Shown in pieces: positions 1 through 9,051 of a stretch of 64,000 nt of DNA (its first letter is position 1; the number at the start of each line of letters is the position of its first letter). The DNA comes from Pectobacterium actinidiae (GTDB lineage: Bacteria > Pseudomonadota > Gammaproteobacteria > Enterobacterales > Enterobacteriaceae). The DNA is taken from positions 62,001 through 126,000 of the forward strand of contig NZ_JRMH01000002.1 of the NCBI RefSeq assembly GCF_000803315.1, in the 5' to 3' direction. The position numbers were made by a program, and so were the translations under genes. Below the pieces are notes generated by a model. It saw only the letters and a list, made by a program, of their open reading frames with translations. It did not search any database and was not told the DNA's origin.

Positions 1-83
1 TTGTTGAAAAATTTGTACCTGTTACATCGGGCATAGGGATCGATAAATGCCCACGAAAATTCTATTCCAAGGAGACAGTCATA

Positions 84-1208
84 ATGAAATATCTATTACC
101 TACTGCAGCCACTGGGTTGTTATTGCTTGCAGCTCAGCCAGCCATGGCAGCAAATACGGGCGGTTATGCCACTACGGATGGTGGCGACGTTTCTGGCGCC
201 GTGAAAAAAACGGCACGTTCTATGAAAGAAATTGTGGATATAATTGAAGCCGCACAAGTGGATTCAAAAGGCAAGAAAGTCAAAGGCGGTGCTTACCCGC
301 TCTTCATCACCTATAGTGGTAATGAAGATTCATTAATCAAAGCGGCTGAAAAGAATATCTGCGGCCAGTGGAGCAAAGACGCTCGCGGCGTACAAATCAA
401 AGAATTCACCAAAGGCATTACTATTCAGGGCACCAATGGCTCATCCGCCAACTTCGGTGTTTGGATCGTGAACTCTTCTAACGTTGTGGTACGTAACATG
501 CGCTTTGGCTATATGCCGGGCGGCGCGCAAGACGGTGATGCCATTCGTATCGATAACTCACCAAACGTCTGGATCGACCACAACGAGATCTTTGCCAAGA
601 ACTTTGAGTGTAAAGGCACGCCAGATAATGACACGACCTTTGAGTCGGCTGTCGATATCAAGAAAGGGTCAACTAACGTCACGGTATCCTACAACTATAT
701 TCATGGCATCAAGAAAGTCGGCCTGAGCGGTTCAAGCAATACGGATACGGGTCGTAACCTGACTTATCATCACAATATCTATCGCGATGTTAACTCACGT
801 CTGCCGCTACAGCGTGGTGGTCTGGTTCACGCGTACAACAACCTGTATGACGGCATCACCGGTTCAGGCTTTAACGTCCGTCAGAAAGGGATCGCACTGA
901 TTGAAAGCAACTGGTTCGAGAATGCACTCAACCCAGTGACAGCACGTAACGACAGCTCCAACTTTGGTACCTGGGAGCTGCGTAACAACAACATTACGAA
1001 ACCGGCAGACTTCTCCAAATACAAAATCACCTGGGGAAAACCTTCCTCTCCTCACATCAATGCGGATGACTGGAAGAGCACCGGTAAGTTCCCTACCGTC
1101 TCCTATAAGTACACCCCGGTTTCTGCACAGTGCGTGAAGGATAAACTGGCAAACTATGCTGGCGTAGGCAAAAACCTGGCAGTACTGACAGCAGCTAACT
1201 GCAAATAA
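84..1208 (+). CDS. pelB: Secreted pectate lyase, PL1 family (PelB type)
   Basis: Cleaves polygalacturonate by calcium-dependent beta-elimination outside the cell. The 374-residue product begins with a Sec signal peptide of 22 residues, nearly identical to the well-known pelB leader, cut after AMA. The PL1 signature WIDH lies near residue 164. RLPLQRGG near 239-246 carries the catalytic arginine (about 217 in mature numbering), and acidic residues of the calcium site precede the WIDH block. Paired cysteines fit an exported enzyme; in this family export is by Sec and then the type II (Out) system. AAGGAG precedes the ATG at a good distance. A near-identical paralogue follows 700 bp downstream, and its own hairpin terminator makes this a separate transcript. 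The B letter is inferred from the leader and from the usual pelA-pelB-pelC-pelZ order; the pel family assignment is secure. Confidence 0.93.
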   Translation: MKYLLPTAATGLLLLAAQPAMAANTGGYATTDGGDVSGAVKKTARSMKEIVDIIEAAQVDSKGKKVKGGAYPLFITYSGNEDSLIKAAEKNICGQWSKDARGVQIKEFTKGITIQGTNGSSANFGVWIVNSSNVVVRNMRFGYMPGGAQDGDAIRIDNSPNVWIDHNEIFAKNFECKGTPDNDTTFESAVDIKKGSTNVTVSYNYIHGIKKVGLSGSSNTDTGRNLTYHHNIYRDVNSRLPLQRGGLVHAYNNLYDGITGSGFNVRQKGIALIESNWFENALNPVTARNDSSNFGTWELRNNNITKPADFSKYKITWGKPSSPHINADDWKSTGKFPTVSYKYTPVSAQCVKDKLANYAGVGKNLAVLTAANCK

Positions 1209-1293
1209 ACGTCGTTAGGCTTTCTGGGCCGTACCAAAACAGGAAGCGATAAGCCTGAATGTCCAGCAACCGTGATTCTTCACGCCGAGACCC

Positions 1294-1323
1294 GAGCGAG
1301 CTCTAAGAGCTCGCTCATTTTTT
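1294..1323 (+). terminator. Intrinsic terminator of pelB
   Basis: A perfect 10-bp stem (GAGCGAGCTC at 1294-1303 with GAGCTCGCTC at 1307-1316) closes a TAA loop and is followed by a run of T. A very similar hairpin ends pelC. Confidence 0.9.
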
Positions 1324-1907
1324 ATAGAAATTCAGGCGCGAGTATGGATCGGTATTCTAAAATAAGCACCAATTAAATAACATGCTAATTATTTAATATA
1401 GAAATCAATAGCTGTATTTATTAATAAACATAACCATCATTTAATTAAGGATTAAATGATTAAAATAATCGCCATTCATCAACGCGTGATTAACTGATAA
1501 TTTGATCGGCATCAAAAATTTATGACAGCATCATCTCAACAACGGGATTTCACTTATTTATTGATGTCGCTCACAGTTATCACCTTTATCAAATCACATC
1601 CATGACAGAGGCATAAAAAGAAATATAATTTTATTTTTCATAAAAATCTTCAGCACCTTTATTTTAGAAAAAATGAAAAAAATATCACTTTGTAAAATAG
1701 ACACTTATCAACCATTAATATTCCGATCGCTATTCGCCATACATATTTACCGTCTAAACATTGAATTATTTTATTTTTATGATAAGACTTAAGTCGGATT
1801 TCAATAAACCTTGATTTCATTTTTATTGAAACGCCAAAAAAATATAATCTGGGTTATGTGGAGCATTAATACCCAAACAATAATTCAATTCCAAGGAGAG
1901 TACCTGA
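1324..1907 (+). promoter_or_regulatory. AT-rich regulatory region upstream of pelC
   Basis: No gene is seen in this unusually AT-rich stretch of almost 600 bp. A symmetric TTTGATCGGCATCAAA at 1501-1516 resembles a CRP site, matching 8 of 10 core positions. A weaker CRP-like site lies at 1560-1575, with a perfect TCACA right arm. A TATAAT at 1843-1848 is a good -10 with no convincing -35, which fits an activator-dependent promoter. The inverted repeat TTTCA-N7-TGAAA at 1815-1831 would overlap the -35 region and could be an operator. Its half-site order is opposite to the usual KdgR box, so I do not call it KdgR. pel genes in this group are known to be controlled by CRP and KdgR; which sites act here is inference. 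Confidence 0.45.
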
Positions 1908-3032
1908 ATGAAATACCTACTGCCTTCTGCAGCCGCTGGGCTGTTATTACTTGCGGCTCAACCGACAATGGCGGCAAATACGGGGGGTTATGCCACCACT
2001 GACGGCGGTGACGTTGCCGGTGCCGTGAAAAAAACAGCGCGTTCCATGCAAGATATTATCGACATCATCGAAGCCGCGAAGCTGGACTCCAATGGTAAGA
2101 AAGTCAAAGGTGGTGCTTACCCACTCGTCATTACCTATAACGGCAATGAAGACGCACTGATCAAAGCCGCAGAGAACGATATCTGCGGTCAGTGGAAGAA
2201 AGACGCACGCGGTGTGGAAATCAAAGAGTTCACCAAAGGGATTACCATCCTCGGAACCAACGGATCGTCCGCCAACTTCGGGATCTGGCTGACGAAATCA
2301 TCCGATATCGTCATACGTAACATGCGTTTTGGTTACATGCCGGGCGGCGCGCAGGATGGTGATGCGATTCGTATCGATAACACGCCGAACGTCTGGATTG
2401 ACCACAACGAAATCTTCGCGAAAAACTTCGAATGCGCAGGTACAAAAGACGGTGACACGACCTTCGAATCCGCAATTGATATCAAGAAAGCGTCAACCAA
2501 CGTCACGGTGTCGTACAACTATATTCACGGCATCAAAAAGGTCGGCCTGAGCGGCTTCAGCAGTAGCGATACGGGTCGTGACCTGACTTACCACCACAAT
2601 ATCTACGACGATGTTAACGCCCGCCTCCCGCTGCAACGTGGCGGCCAGGTTCACGCGTACAACAACCTGTATACCGGCATCACCAGTTCTGGCCTGAACG
2701 TGCGTCAGAAAGGGATTGCGCTGATCGAACGTAACTGGTTCGAGAATGCGAAAAACCCAGTGACTTCACGTTACGACGGTTCCAACTTCGGTACCTGGGA
2801 GTTGCGTAATAACAACGTCATGAGCCCGGCAGATTTCGCTAAATACAACATCACCTGGGATAAAGATTCCAAGCCCTACGTGAATGCGGAAGACTGGAAA
2901 AGCACCGGCACATTCGCTTCTGTTCCTTACAGCTACTCTCCTGTTTCAGCACAGTGCGTGAAGGACAAACTGGCGAACTATGCTGGCGTGAACAAAAACC
3001 TTGCGGTGCTCACGGCAGCAAATTGCAACTAG
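1908..3032 (+). CDS. pelC: Secreted pectate lyase, PL1 family (PelC type)
   Basis: Endo-acting, calcium-dependent pectate lyase and a close paralogue of the gene just upstream: same length (374 residues), a 22-residue signal peptide ending TMA, WIDH near 164 and the catalytic RLPLQRGG near 239-246. Differences concentrate in residues 60-180 and in the C-terminal third, as expected of isozymes with different cleavage preferences. CAAGGAGAG precedes the ATG. The long AT-rich upstream region and its own terminator indicate an independent promoter. The C letter follows gene order and resemblance to carotovora-group PelC, and is less certain than the family. Confidence 0.93.
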   Translation: MKYLLPSAAAGLLLLAAQPTMAANTGGYATTDGGDVAGAVKKTARSMQDIIDIIEAAKLDSNGKKVKGGAYPLVITYNGNEDALIKAAENDICGQWKKDARGVEIKEFTKGITILGTNGSSANFGIWLTKSSDIVIRNMRFGYMPGGAQDGDAIRIDNTPNVWIDHNEIFAKNFECAGTKDGDTTFESAIDIKKASTNVTVSYNYIHGIKKVGLSGFSSSDTGRDLTYHHNIYDDVNARLPLQRGGQVHAYNNLYTGITSSGLNVRQKGIALIERNWFENAKNPVTSRYDGSNFGTWELRNNNVMSPADFAKYNITWDKDSKPYVNAEDWKSTGTFASVPYSYSPVSAQCVKDKLANYAGVNKNLAVLTAANCN

Positions 3033-3155
3033 TTGCGATGTGTAAAGCATGAAAGGTAAATAAGCGGGCTTCAGGCTCCGCCCCTCATTGTCCTGTGCTA
3101 AGCGGGGCCTGCAAGCGAGCTTAACGCCCGTCGATTTATGACTCGGGCTGCACCT

Positions 3156-3184
3156 GAGCGAGTCCTAAGGGCTCGCTCATTTTT
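3156..3184 (+). terminator. Intrinsic terminator of pelC
   Basis: A 10-bp stem with one G-T pair (3156-3165 with 3169-3178), TAA loop and T-rich tail. It copies the pelB terminator and ends only 25 bp before the pelZ start, so pelZ needs read-through or a promoter inside the hairpin region. Confidence 0.85.
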
Positions 3185-3208
3185 ATCGTTAATATTCAAG
3201 GAAATGAA

Positions 3209-4486
3209 ATGAAACGTTCTCTTCTGTTCGCTGCACTGTTCAGCACTGGCTTAGTTTTCAGTGTTGGAGTACCGATGGCTAACGCCGCCACACCGGCAGC
3301 ACCAGAGTTGAAAGGGTTCGGAACGGATACCGTTGCAGGCAGCGGTGGACGCATTATTCGCGTCACCACGCTGGCTTCTTCTGGGGCAGGTTCACTCAGG
3401 GAAGCGCTCGCCGCCAAAGGGCCACGCATTATCGTTTTTGAGGTTGGCGGCATTATCGACCTGAATAAAAGTGACCTCCGGTTAACTGAGCCGTTTGTCA
3501 CCATCGCCGGCCAAACCGCTCCCTCTCCCGGTATCACCATCATTCGCGGCGGAATGGGGATCAGCACACATGATGTGCTCATGCAACATATTCGTTTTCG
3601 CATCGGCGATGCCGGTACGGGTAAAAAAAGCGGCTTTGAACGCGATGTTTCCATCAACGGCAAAGATGCCTACAACGTCGTGATCGACCACTCTAGCTTT
3701 GCCTGGGGTACGGACGAAAACCTGTCTATTTCCGGCCCACGCTATGACGGGCCGCAGGGCACCGCGCACCGCATCACGCTCTCGAATAATATCGTTGCTG
3801 AAGGCCTATACGATTCAGCTCACACCAAAGGTATTCACTCGATGGGGACGCTGGTTCACGATAACGTGACCGACGTCTCGATCGTGGGCAGCCTGTATGC
3901 GCACAACAACGAGCGTAACGCCTGGTTCAAAGCGGGTTCTACGGGCGTTATGGTCAATAACCTGATCTATAACCCCGGCATTTGGGGCGTTCGCGTTGGT
4001 GGCGTAAAAGGAGAGTGGGAAGGGAAAACCATGCCCGCCAGCCCACGCGTCTCGGTTGCGGGTAACGTGATGCACTACGGCGCGAATACCAAAGCAGGTT
4101 TAGGGCTGGTAGGCAGCAACAGCTCCGGCGATGTCTGGATGTCAGATAACCTCGCTTACGATGCCAAAGGAAAAGCCGCACCGCAAACGTCAGGCAGTGG
4201 GATTAATTTACTCAAAGTGTCCCCTATTTGGCCAACGGGCTTAACGGCATCGCCCGCCAGCGCCATCACCAATCAGGTACTGCAAAGCGCAGGCGCACGC
4301 CCTAAAGATCGTGATGCCGTTGATAAGCGTATCGTGGAGAATTTCAAACAGCGGAAAGGTGGCTTCGTGAACAGCCAGGAAGACGTCGGTGGCTATCCCG
4401 TTGCAACGGCGACCTATCGCCAATTGAACGTGCCAAGCACTGGCGTAGATGCCTGGCTACAGCAGATGGCAAAAGCGCTGGAATAA
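3209..4486 (+). CDS. pelZ: Secreted pectate lyase PelZ-like
   Basis: The 425-residue product has a 26-residue signal peptide (basic MKR, hydrophobic core, cleavage after ANA). The body reads as a right-handed parallel beta-helix with many short strands and asparagine turns, and has a PL1-like VVIDHSSFAWGTDENL block near residues 160-175. The length matches PelZ of soft-rot bacteria (about 420) and differs from the two 374-residue lyases upstream. AAGGAAATGAA precedes the ATG. The gene lies directly behind the pelC terminator. Known PelZ is a weak endo-pectate lyase whose gene sits at the end of pelABC-type clusters. Family confident; exact substrate not provable from sequence. Confidence 0.88.
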   Translation: MKRSLLFAALFSTGLVFSVGVPMANAATPAAPELKGFGTDTVAGSGGRIIRVTTLASSGAGSLREALAAKGPRIIVFEVGGIIDLNKSDLRLTEPFVTIAGQTAPSPGITIIRGGMGISTHDVLMQHIRFRIGDAGTGKKSGFERDVSINGKDAYNVVIDHSSFAWGTDENLSISGPRYDGPQGTAHRITLSNNIVAEGLYDSAHTKGIHSMGTLVHDNVTDVSIVGSLYAHNNERNAWFKAGSTGVMVNNLIYNPGIWGVRVGGVKGEWEGKTMPASPRVSVAGNVMHYGANTKAGLGLVGSNSSGDVWMSDNLAYDAKGKAAPQTSGSGINLLKVSPIWPTGLTASPASAITNQVLQSAGARPKDRDAVDKRIVENFKQRKGGFVNSQEDVGGYPVATATYRQLNVPSTGVDAWLQQMAKALE

Positions 4487-4514
4487 TGCAGCAGTTGGTG
4501 CGTTAAGATCGCAA

Positions 4515-4543
4515 AAGGCCACATCAGTGGCCTTATTTTTTTC
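4515..4543 (+). terminator. Intrinsic terminator of pelZ
   Basis: AAGGCCAC (4515-4522) pairs with GTGGCCTT (4527-4534) around an ATCA loop and is followed by ATTTTTTT. Confidence 0.9.
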
Positions 4544-4573
4544 CGCAAAAATACATAAGTAATTAGAAACAAT

Positions 4574-4600
4574 TCAAGCTCATATATAACATGCCGATAA
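4574..4600 (+). promoter_or_regulatory. Sigma-28 (FliA)-type promoter of the chemoreceptor gene
   Basis: A perfect flagellar -10 GCCGATAA at 4593-4600 is preceded, after exactly 11 bp, by TCAAGCTC (4574-4581), which matches 5 of 8 positions of TAAAGTTT. The predicted start near 4610 leaves a leader of about 115 nt before the chemoreceptor ATG. Confidence 0.72.
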
Positions 4601-4724
4601 CACACTTAGAACGGCTCATCGCGTTCTGGGAAAGCCTGTATTTTCAAGTACACAGCATGGAGGCAAATAAATCCCCTTTCAAAAGTGGGAACTTAAAAAT
4701 CATAACCTTACCAGGGTTTACATT

Positions 4725-6395
4725 ATGAATTTCATTCGCAATACCAGAATCAGAACAATGATGATTCTGATACTCGTTCTATTCTCATTTCTTTGGGGCG
4801 GCGTATCGATATTCGCGCTCTATTCATTAAACCAGCTAACTTCGGAAATTGATCTCACTAACGTTCAGCAAAATAACGGCGACATCATTAACGGTGCCAG
4901 TGGGCAGTATTATCGCGTCAAGAACTCAATGGATCGGGCAGTAGAAGCCAGAGAGAAGAACAACGCAGAAGCATTCACTCAGGAACTACAAGCATCCTCT
5001 GCTGACATTGATAAACTCAGAGCCGGTTTACAAGAGTTTCAAGTCATTGATCACGGCAACATAGACTCAAAGACAGTAGACATCATTTACAACAGTTCTT
5101 ATGAGCTATTCAGTAAAGCTATCGTCCCCATGTATGATGCTGTAAAGGCAGAACGCTTCGACGAGTTCAAGCAGCTCTCCAGCGTGCAATACCGCGACCT
5201 GCGGAGGAATTTCACCACGGCGATAGATCAATACAACGGTGTGATTGGTCGTCTGAAAGATGAAGCACAATCCCGCATTGCCGACTGGGTGAGTTGGTGT
5301 CAAAAAATGCTGATTGCGGCATTAGTTGCCGGTCTGATTATCGTGATTCTGACGGATCGTTATCTGGCGCAATTTGTCATCCGCCCACTCGATTTAATTA
5401 AACAGCACCTTCAGGTGCTATCGGTCGGGCAGTTACACACCTATCTTGAACAGAGCGGAAAAAACTGCGTGGGTAAATTGATCCCGTTTGTCCAGCAGAT
5501 GCAGGATAACTGGGTAAAAACCGTGTCCGACATTCGTTCTAGCGCCGAACAGATCTACCGTAGCGCGGGCGAGATTGCCTCCGGCAATACGGATCTCTCC
5601 TCCCGTACCGAGGAACAAGCCTCCGCATTGGAACAAACCGCCGCCAGCATGGAAGAGCTGAGCGCCGTAGTAAAACAAAATGCGGAAAACGCCGGTCAGG
5701 CCAGTATGTTGGCGCAAAATGCCTCCAAAACGGCTAACGAAGGCGGTGATATCGTGGACGGCGTAATCAAGACAATGAACAGCATTTCTGGCAGCTCGCA
5801 GAAAATTTCCGACATCACCACGGTTATCAATAGTATTGCCTTTCAGACTAACATTCTCGCGTTGAACGCTGCGGTGGAAGCCGCACGGGCGGGAGAACAA
5901 GGTAGAGGGTTCGCTGTTGTGGCAAGCGAAGTGCGCAATCTGGCGCAGCGGAGTGCGCAGGCAGCAAAAGAGATCGAAGGGCTCATCGCCGAAGCGGCAA
6001 ATAACGTCACCATCGGCTCGCAGCAGGTTACGCTGGCAGGTAATTCGATGGACAACATCATGAAAGCCATCACTAACGTCACCGATATTATGGGAGAAAT
6101 CGCTTCCGCCTCCAGCGAACAGAGCAAAGGCATTACTCAGGTTGGGGCTGCTGTCGTGGAAATGGACAATGTTACGCAGCAGAACGCCGCGCTCGTCGAA
6201 GAGTCAGCCGCCGCCTCTGCTTCTCTGGAAGAACAGGCACGTCACCTGACGGAAATTGTGTCGATATTTAAACTCTCTGCCGCAGATGAGGCGGCGAGAA
6301 CGAAAGCCGCGCCATCAGTCCAAAAAGCCGTGGCGGCTATTGCGCCGCAGAAAGCCCAGGCTGGTCAACACGAAACGAACTGGGAAACCTTTTAA
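4725..6395 (+). CDS. Methyl-accepting chemotaxis protein (Tar/Tsr type)
   Basis: Transmembrane chemoreceptor that passes periplasmic ligand signals to CheA/CheW. Its 556 residues show TM1 at about 12-34, a four-helix-bundle periplasmic domain at about 35-190, TM2 near 193-212, a HAMP segment, and a long cytoplasmic coiled coil with adaptation regions. The invariant hairpin tip ([20 protein letters not shown]) lies at about 368-387. The protein ends in NWETF, the pentapeptide that tethers CheR and CheB in high-abundance receptors. A flagellar sigma-28 promoter lies upstream and a hairpin follows. The ligand is unknown; the position beside pectate lyases might suggest plant-derived attractants, but that is only a guess. 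Confidence 0.95.
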   Translation: MNFIRNTRIRTMMILILVLFSFLWGGVSIFALYSLNQLTSEIDLTNVQQNNGDIINGASGQYYRVKNSMDRAVEAREKNNAEAFTQELQASSADIDKLRAGLQEFQVIDHGNIDSKTVDIIYNSSYELFSKAIVPMYDAVKAERFDEFKQLSSVQYRDLRRNFTTAIDQYNGVIGRLKDEAQSRIADWVSWCQKMLIAALVAGLIIVILTDRYLAQFVIRPLDLIKQHLQVLSVGQLHTYLEQSGKNCVGKLIPFVQQMQDNWVKTVSDIRSSAEQIYRSAGEIASGNTDLSSRTEEQASALEQTAASMEELSAVVKQNAENAGQASMLAQNASKTANEGGDIVDGVIKTMNSISGSSQKISDITTVINSIAFQTNILALNAAVEAARAGEQGRGFAVVASEVRNLAQRSAQAAKEIEGLIAEAANNVTIGSQQVTLAGNSMDNIMKAITNVTDIMGEIASASSEQSKGITQVGAAVVEMDNVTQQNAALVEESAAASASLEEQARHLTEIVSIFKLSAADEAARTKAAPSVQKAVAAIAPQKAQAGQHETNWETF

Positions 6396-6403
6396 TTTCA
6401 ACA

Positions 6404-6435
6404 CTATTTCAGCCGTCTCATGGCGGCTGAAATAG
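6404..6435. terminator. Hairpin between convergent genes
   Basis: A perfect 12-bp inverted repeat (6404-6415 with 6424-6435, 8-nt loop) lies between the convergent chemoreceptor and ppiA stop codons. It lacks a strong T run on either side, so it is a probable but weak bidirectional terminator. Confidence 0.5.
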
Positions 6436-6459
6436 GCTTAATCTTGTAGAGATAGAGAA

Positions 6460-7032
6460 TCAGGGCAATACTTTCACAGACTGAATCACGATAGGTGTAG
6501 TCGGCACATTCTGGTAAGGCCCGACATTCTTCGTTGGCACCTGAGAAATCTTATCCACGACATCCATGCCCTTCACCACTTTACCGAACACCGCGTAACC
6601 AAAATCACGCTGGCCGTGATCGAGGAACGCATTGTCCGCGATGTTGATAAAAAACTGGCTGGTCGCACTGTCTTTATCAGACGTGCGCGCCATGGCGATC
6701 GTACCGCGCTGGTTACGTAAACCGTTATCGGCTTCATTCTTGATTGGCGCATTGGTCGCTTTCTGGCTCATTTCGCCAGAAAAACCACCGCCCTGCACCA
6801 TAAAGCCAGGGATCACACGGTGAAATGTCGTCCCGTTATAAAAACCGTTGTTAACGTACTCGACGAAATTTTTTACCGAAACCGGTGCCTTTTGATTATC
6901 TAAAGACAGTTCGATATTGCCCGCTGATGTCGTCAACAGCACACGCGTGGTGGTGTCGGAAGCCGCAAAGGCTGGAGAAAATGCCGTCAGTGAAATAAGG
7001 GCTGCCGCAGCAACCAGAGTACGTTTGAACAT
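6460..7032 (-). CDS. ppiA: Periplasmic peptidyl-prolyl cis-trans isomerase A
   Basis: Cyclophilin that isomerises X-Pro bonds of proteins in the periplasm. Starting at the ATG at 7032, which follows AAGGAATTCTC, the product is 190 residues, the length of E. coli PpiA. It begins with a signal peptide ([15 protein letters not shown], cleavage after AFA). Cyclophilin motifs are intact: [13 protein letters not shown] (with the catalytic arginine) and the [10 protein letters not shown] block. A longer frame reaching 7098 would add 22 residues ahead of the signal peptide and is unlikely. Monocistronic, convergent with the chemoreceptor gene. Confidence 0.97.
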   Translation of the reverse strand: MFKRTLVAAAALISLTAFSPAFAASDTTTRVLLTTSAGNIELSLDNQKAPVSVKNFVEYVNNGFYNGTTFHRVIPGFMVQGGGFSGEMSQKATNAPIKNEADNGLRNQRGTIAMARTSDKDSATSQFFINIADNAFLDHGQRDFGYAVFGKVVKGMDVVDKISQVPTKNVGPYQNVPTTPIVIQSVKVLP

Positions 7033-7198
7033 GAGAATTCCTTTTTGAAGAGACCGACTACAGAAAGCGTAATGATTGTAAGTATCCGCACTCTTCAACG
7101 CTACCCATTTACCTTTTTTTACGTATAAAAGTCTGTTCGTAACTAACTGTGAGCGAAAACCTGTGCATAAGATAAAAAAGGGTCGCTTGCCCTCATCC

Positions 7199-7270
7199 CG
7201 ATCGTTTAAGCATCGAGGAACATGGGGCGACCACAGGGGTGAGGCCTGGAACCTCCCCCTGTGTTTCCCC
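7199..7270 (+). repeat. Dispersed intergenic repeat, copy A
   Basis: This 72-bp non-coding segment begins CGATCGTTTAAG and ends GTGTTTCCCC. A second, diverged copy lies at 41341-41419 in opposite orientation, sharing the start, an ATCGAG block, a GGGG-CGACCAC block and the TGTTTTCCCC-type end. It sits between ppiA and the end of the Opp-type operon. Probably a genus-specific dispersed repeat; function unknown. Confidence 0.75.
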
Positions 7271-7342
7271 TAATAACGGGCTTAATGATGAATGCTCAGC
7301 CCTCATGATGATTACTGCGCAGCGCGACGAGTCCAAACGTAC

Positions 7343-8152
7343 CTAGCCCATCCGCTCCGAACGCACCGCGAGATCGCGGCTGTACTGACGGCTGGCGTCC
7401 ACCAGCATTGAGGTATACGCGTCCTTGGGTACATCGCTGGTCAGGTCGTCGGTTTCCAGCGTTTCCAGTATCTTACCGTATTGCATCACCGCCACTTTAT
7501 GACACAGGTGGGAAATCACGCCCAAGTCATGCGTCACCATCAGGTAGGTCAGCTTTTCCTGCTGCTGCAACTCCGTCAGCAAATTGAGGATTTCCGCCTG
7601 CACCGACACATCCAGCGCCGACGTCGGCTCATCCAGCAGCAGAACTCTCGGTTCCAGAATCAGCGCGCGGGCAATCGCCACACGCTGACGCTGCCCCCCC
7701 GAAAGCTGGTGCGGATAACGACGGCGGAATTGCGTTCCCAGCCCCACCTTCTCCAGCAAGGTATCAATACGATCGTCACGATCGTCAAAACGGTGGATCG
7801 ACAGCGGCTCTTCCAGAATCGACTCGACCGTATGACGGGGATGCAGCGATCCATACGGATCCTGAAACACCATCTGCACCCGGCGGCAGCGCGCCTGATC
7901 GATTCGGTGTGCCAGCTTCTTCCCATCAATATGCAGCGTGCCTTCCCAATGATTAAATAGCCCGGCCAGACACTTCAGCACCGTGGTTTTGCCGGAACCC
8001 GATTCCCCGACCAGACCGAAGATATCGCCGTCGTTGACGGTAAGGTTCACATCGTACAACACCTGATTCTTCGCGCTGCCCTGACCAAAAGAGAGATTCA
8101 GGTTATTCACTTCGATCATCGGCTTACGCTGACGCATTGCTTCAGTTGCCAT
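7343..8152 (-). CDS. Opp/Dpp-type ABC transporter, ATP-binding subunit 2
   Basis: One of two ATPases that energise the importer encoded by this operon (OppF/DppF class). The 269 residues show Walker A GESGSGKTT near 50-58, the signature LSGGQRQRV and Walker [13 protein letters not shown] near 178-189, then the switch histidine in VTHD. AAGGGG lies 6 nt before the ATG. The gene starts 11 bp after the partner ATPase stop and is last in the operon, so the pair is co-translated. The C-terminal extension typical of Opp ATPases is shortened, ending around residue 269. Substrate is not set by this subunit; see the binding protein at 11116-12729. Confidence 0.93.
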   Translation of the reverse strand: MATEAMRQRKPMIEVNNLNLSFGQGSAKNQVLYDVNLTVNDGDIFGLVGESGSGKTTVLKCLAGLFNHWEGTLHIDGKKLAHRIDQARCRRVQMVFQDPYGSLHPRHTVESILEEPLSIHRFDDRDDRIDTLLEKVGLGTQFRRRYPHQLSGGQRQRVAIARALILEPRVLLLDEPTSALDVSVQAEILNLLTELQQQEKLTYLMVTHDLGVISHLCHKVAVMQYGKILETLETDDLTSDVPKDAYTSMLVDASRQYSRDLAVRSERMG

Positions 8153-8163
8153 GATTATCCCCT

Positions 8164-9051
8164 TTATCCATTGATCCAGGCAGGATCGCGATTCATCACC
8201 GGCAAACGCGGGCGTCGATGGTCGATATCCGGCAGCGAATTCAGCAACCCACGCGTGTACGGATGCTGGGCGTTGTCCAGATCCGCGGCAGCAATGGACT
8301 CCACGACGCGTCCGGCATACATCACCAGCACCCGATCGCAGAAGCTACGCACCAGATTGATATCGTGACTGATGAAAATCAGCCCCAGACCGCGCTCGCT
8401 GACCAGATCGTCCAGCATCGCCAGCACTTGCAGTCGCACGGACACATCCAGTGCAGAGGTCGGTTCATCGGCAATCACGATTTCAGGTTCAGTAATCAGC
8501 ATCATCGCAATCATGATGCGCTGCCCCTGCCCACCCGAGATTTCATGAGGATACAGATTGTATACGCGCTCTGGCTGGCGAATACGTACCACATCCAGCA
8601 TTGCCATGACCTTTTCCTTCGCCTCGCGGTGCGACACCTTATGGTGCGCCAGATAGGCTTCAGCAATCTGATCGCCCACGCACACCACCGGGTTCAGCGA
8701 ATATTTTGGATCCTGCATAATCATGGATATGCGCTTGCCGCGAATCTGACGCATCCGCGCCTCATCCGCTTTCAGCAGATCGGTATCGCCGAAGCGCAGT
8801 TTATCTGCCGTAATCCGCGCGCTGTGCGGATGCAGTTGCAGCAGCGCTCGGCCGACCGTCGATTTACCGGAGCCGGATTCGCCGACAATTGCCAGCTTTT
8901 CACAGCCAAGCGTAAAGGAGACGCCGCGCACGGCATCCGTCACCGCACCACGGTTCACGAAGCTTACCCGCAGATTTTCCACTTCCATCAGGGGCGAGCT
9001 TCCCGGCACACGTTGAGAAGACTTATTCAGTTCTGGGATCGAGGATGTCAC
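8164..9051 (-). CDS. Opp/Dpp-type ABC transporter, ATP-binding subunit 1
   Basis: OppD/DppD-class ATPase: Walker A GESGSGKST, signature ISGGQGQRI and Walker [13 protein letters not shown] are all intact, with the conserved VGDQIAEAY stretch between. I chose the GTG at 9051 because GGAG sits 9 nt upstream of it; a TTG at 9066 is also in frame, and an ATG at 8988 would remove the non-conserved N-terminus. With the chosen start the gene overlaps the end of the preceding permease gene by 29 nt, implying translational coupling. The signature motif ends GGQGQRI rather than GGQRQRV, a usual difference between OppD and OppF members. Operon partners are the permeases upstream and the second ATPase 11 bp downstream. 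Confidence 0.92.
   Translation of the reverse strand: MTSSIPELNKSSQRVPGSSPLMEVENLRVSFVNRGAVTDAVRGVSFTLGCEKLAIVGESGSGKSTVGRALLQLHPHSARITADKLRFGDTDLLKADEARMRQIRGKRISMIMQDPKYSLNPVVCVGDQIAEAYLAHHKVSHREAKEKVMAMLDVVRIRQPERVYNLYPHEISGGQGQRIMIAMMLITEPEIVIADEPTSALDVSVRLQVLAMLDDLVSERGLGLIFISHDINLVRSFCDRVLVMYAGRVVESIAAADLDNAQHPYTRGLLNSLPDIDHRRPRLPVMNRDPAWING

Noticed and set aside
1815..1831. Possible KdgR box upstream of pelC
   Set aside because: The half-sites are TTTCA-N7-TGAAA, the reverse of the GAAA-N6-TTTCA order expected for KdgR; other A/T-rich candidates nearby match even less.
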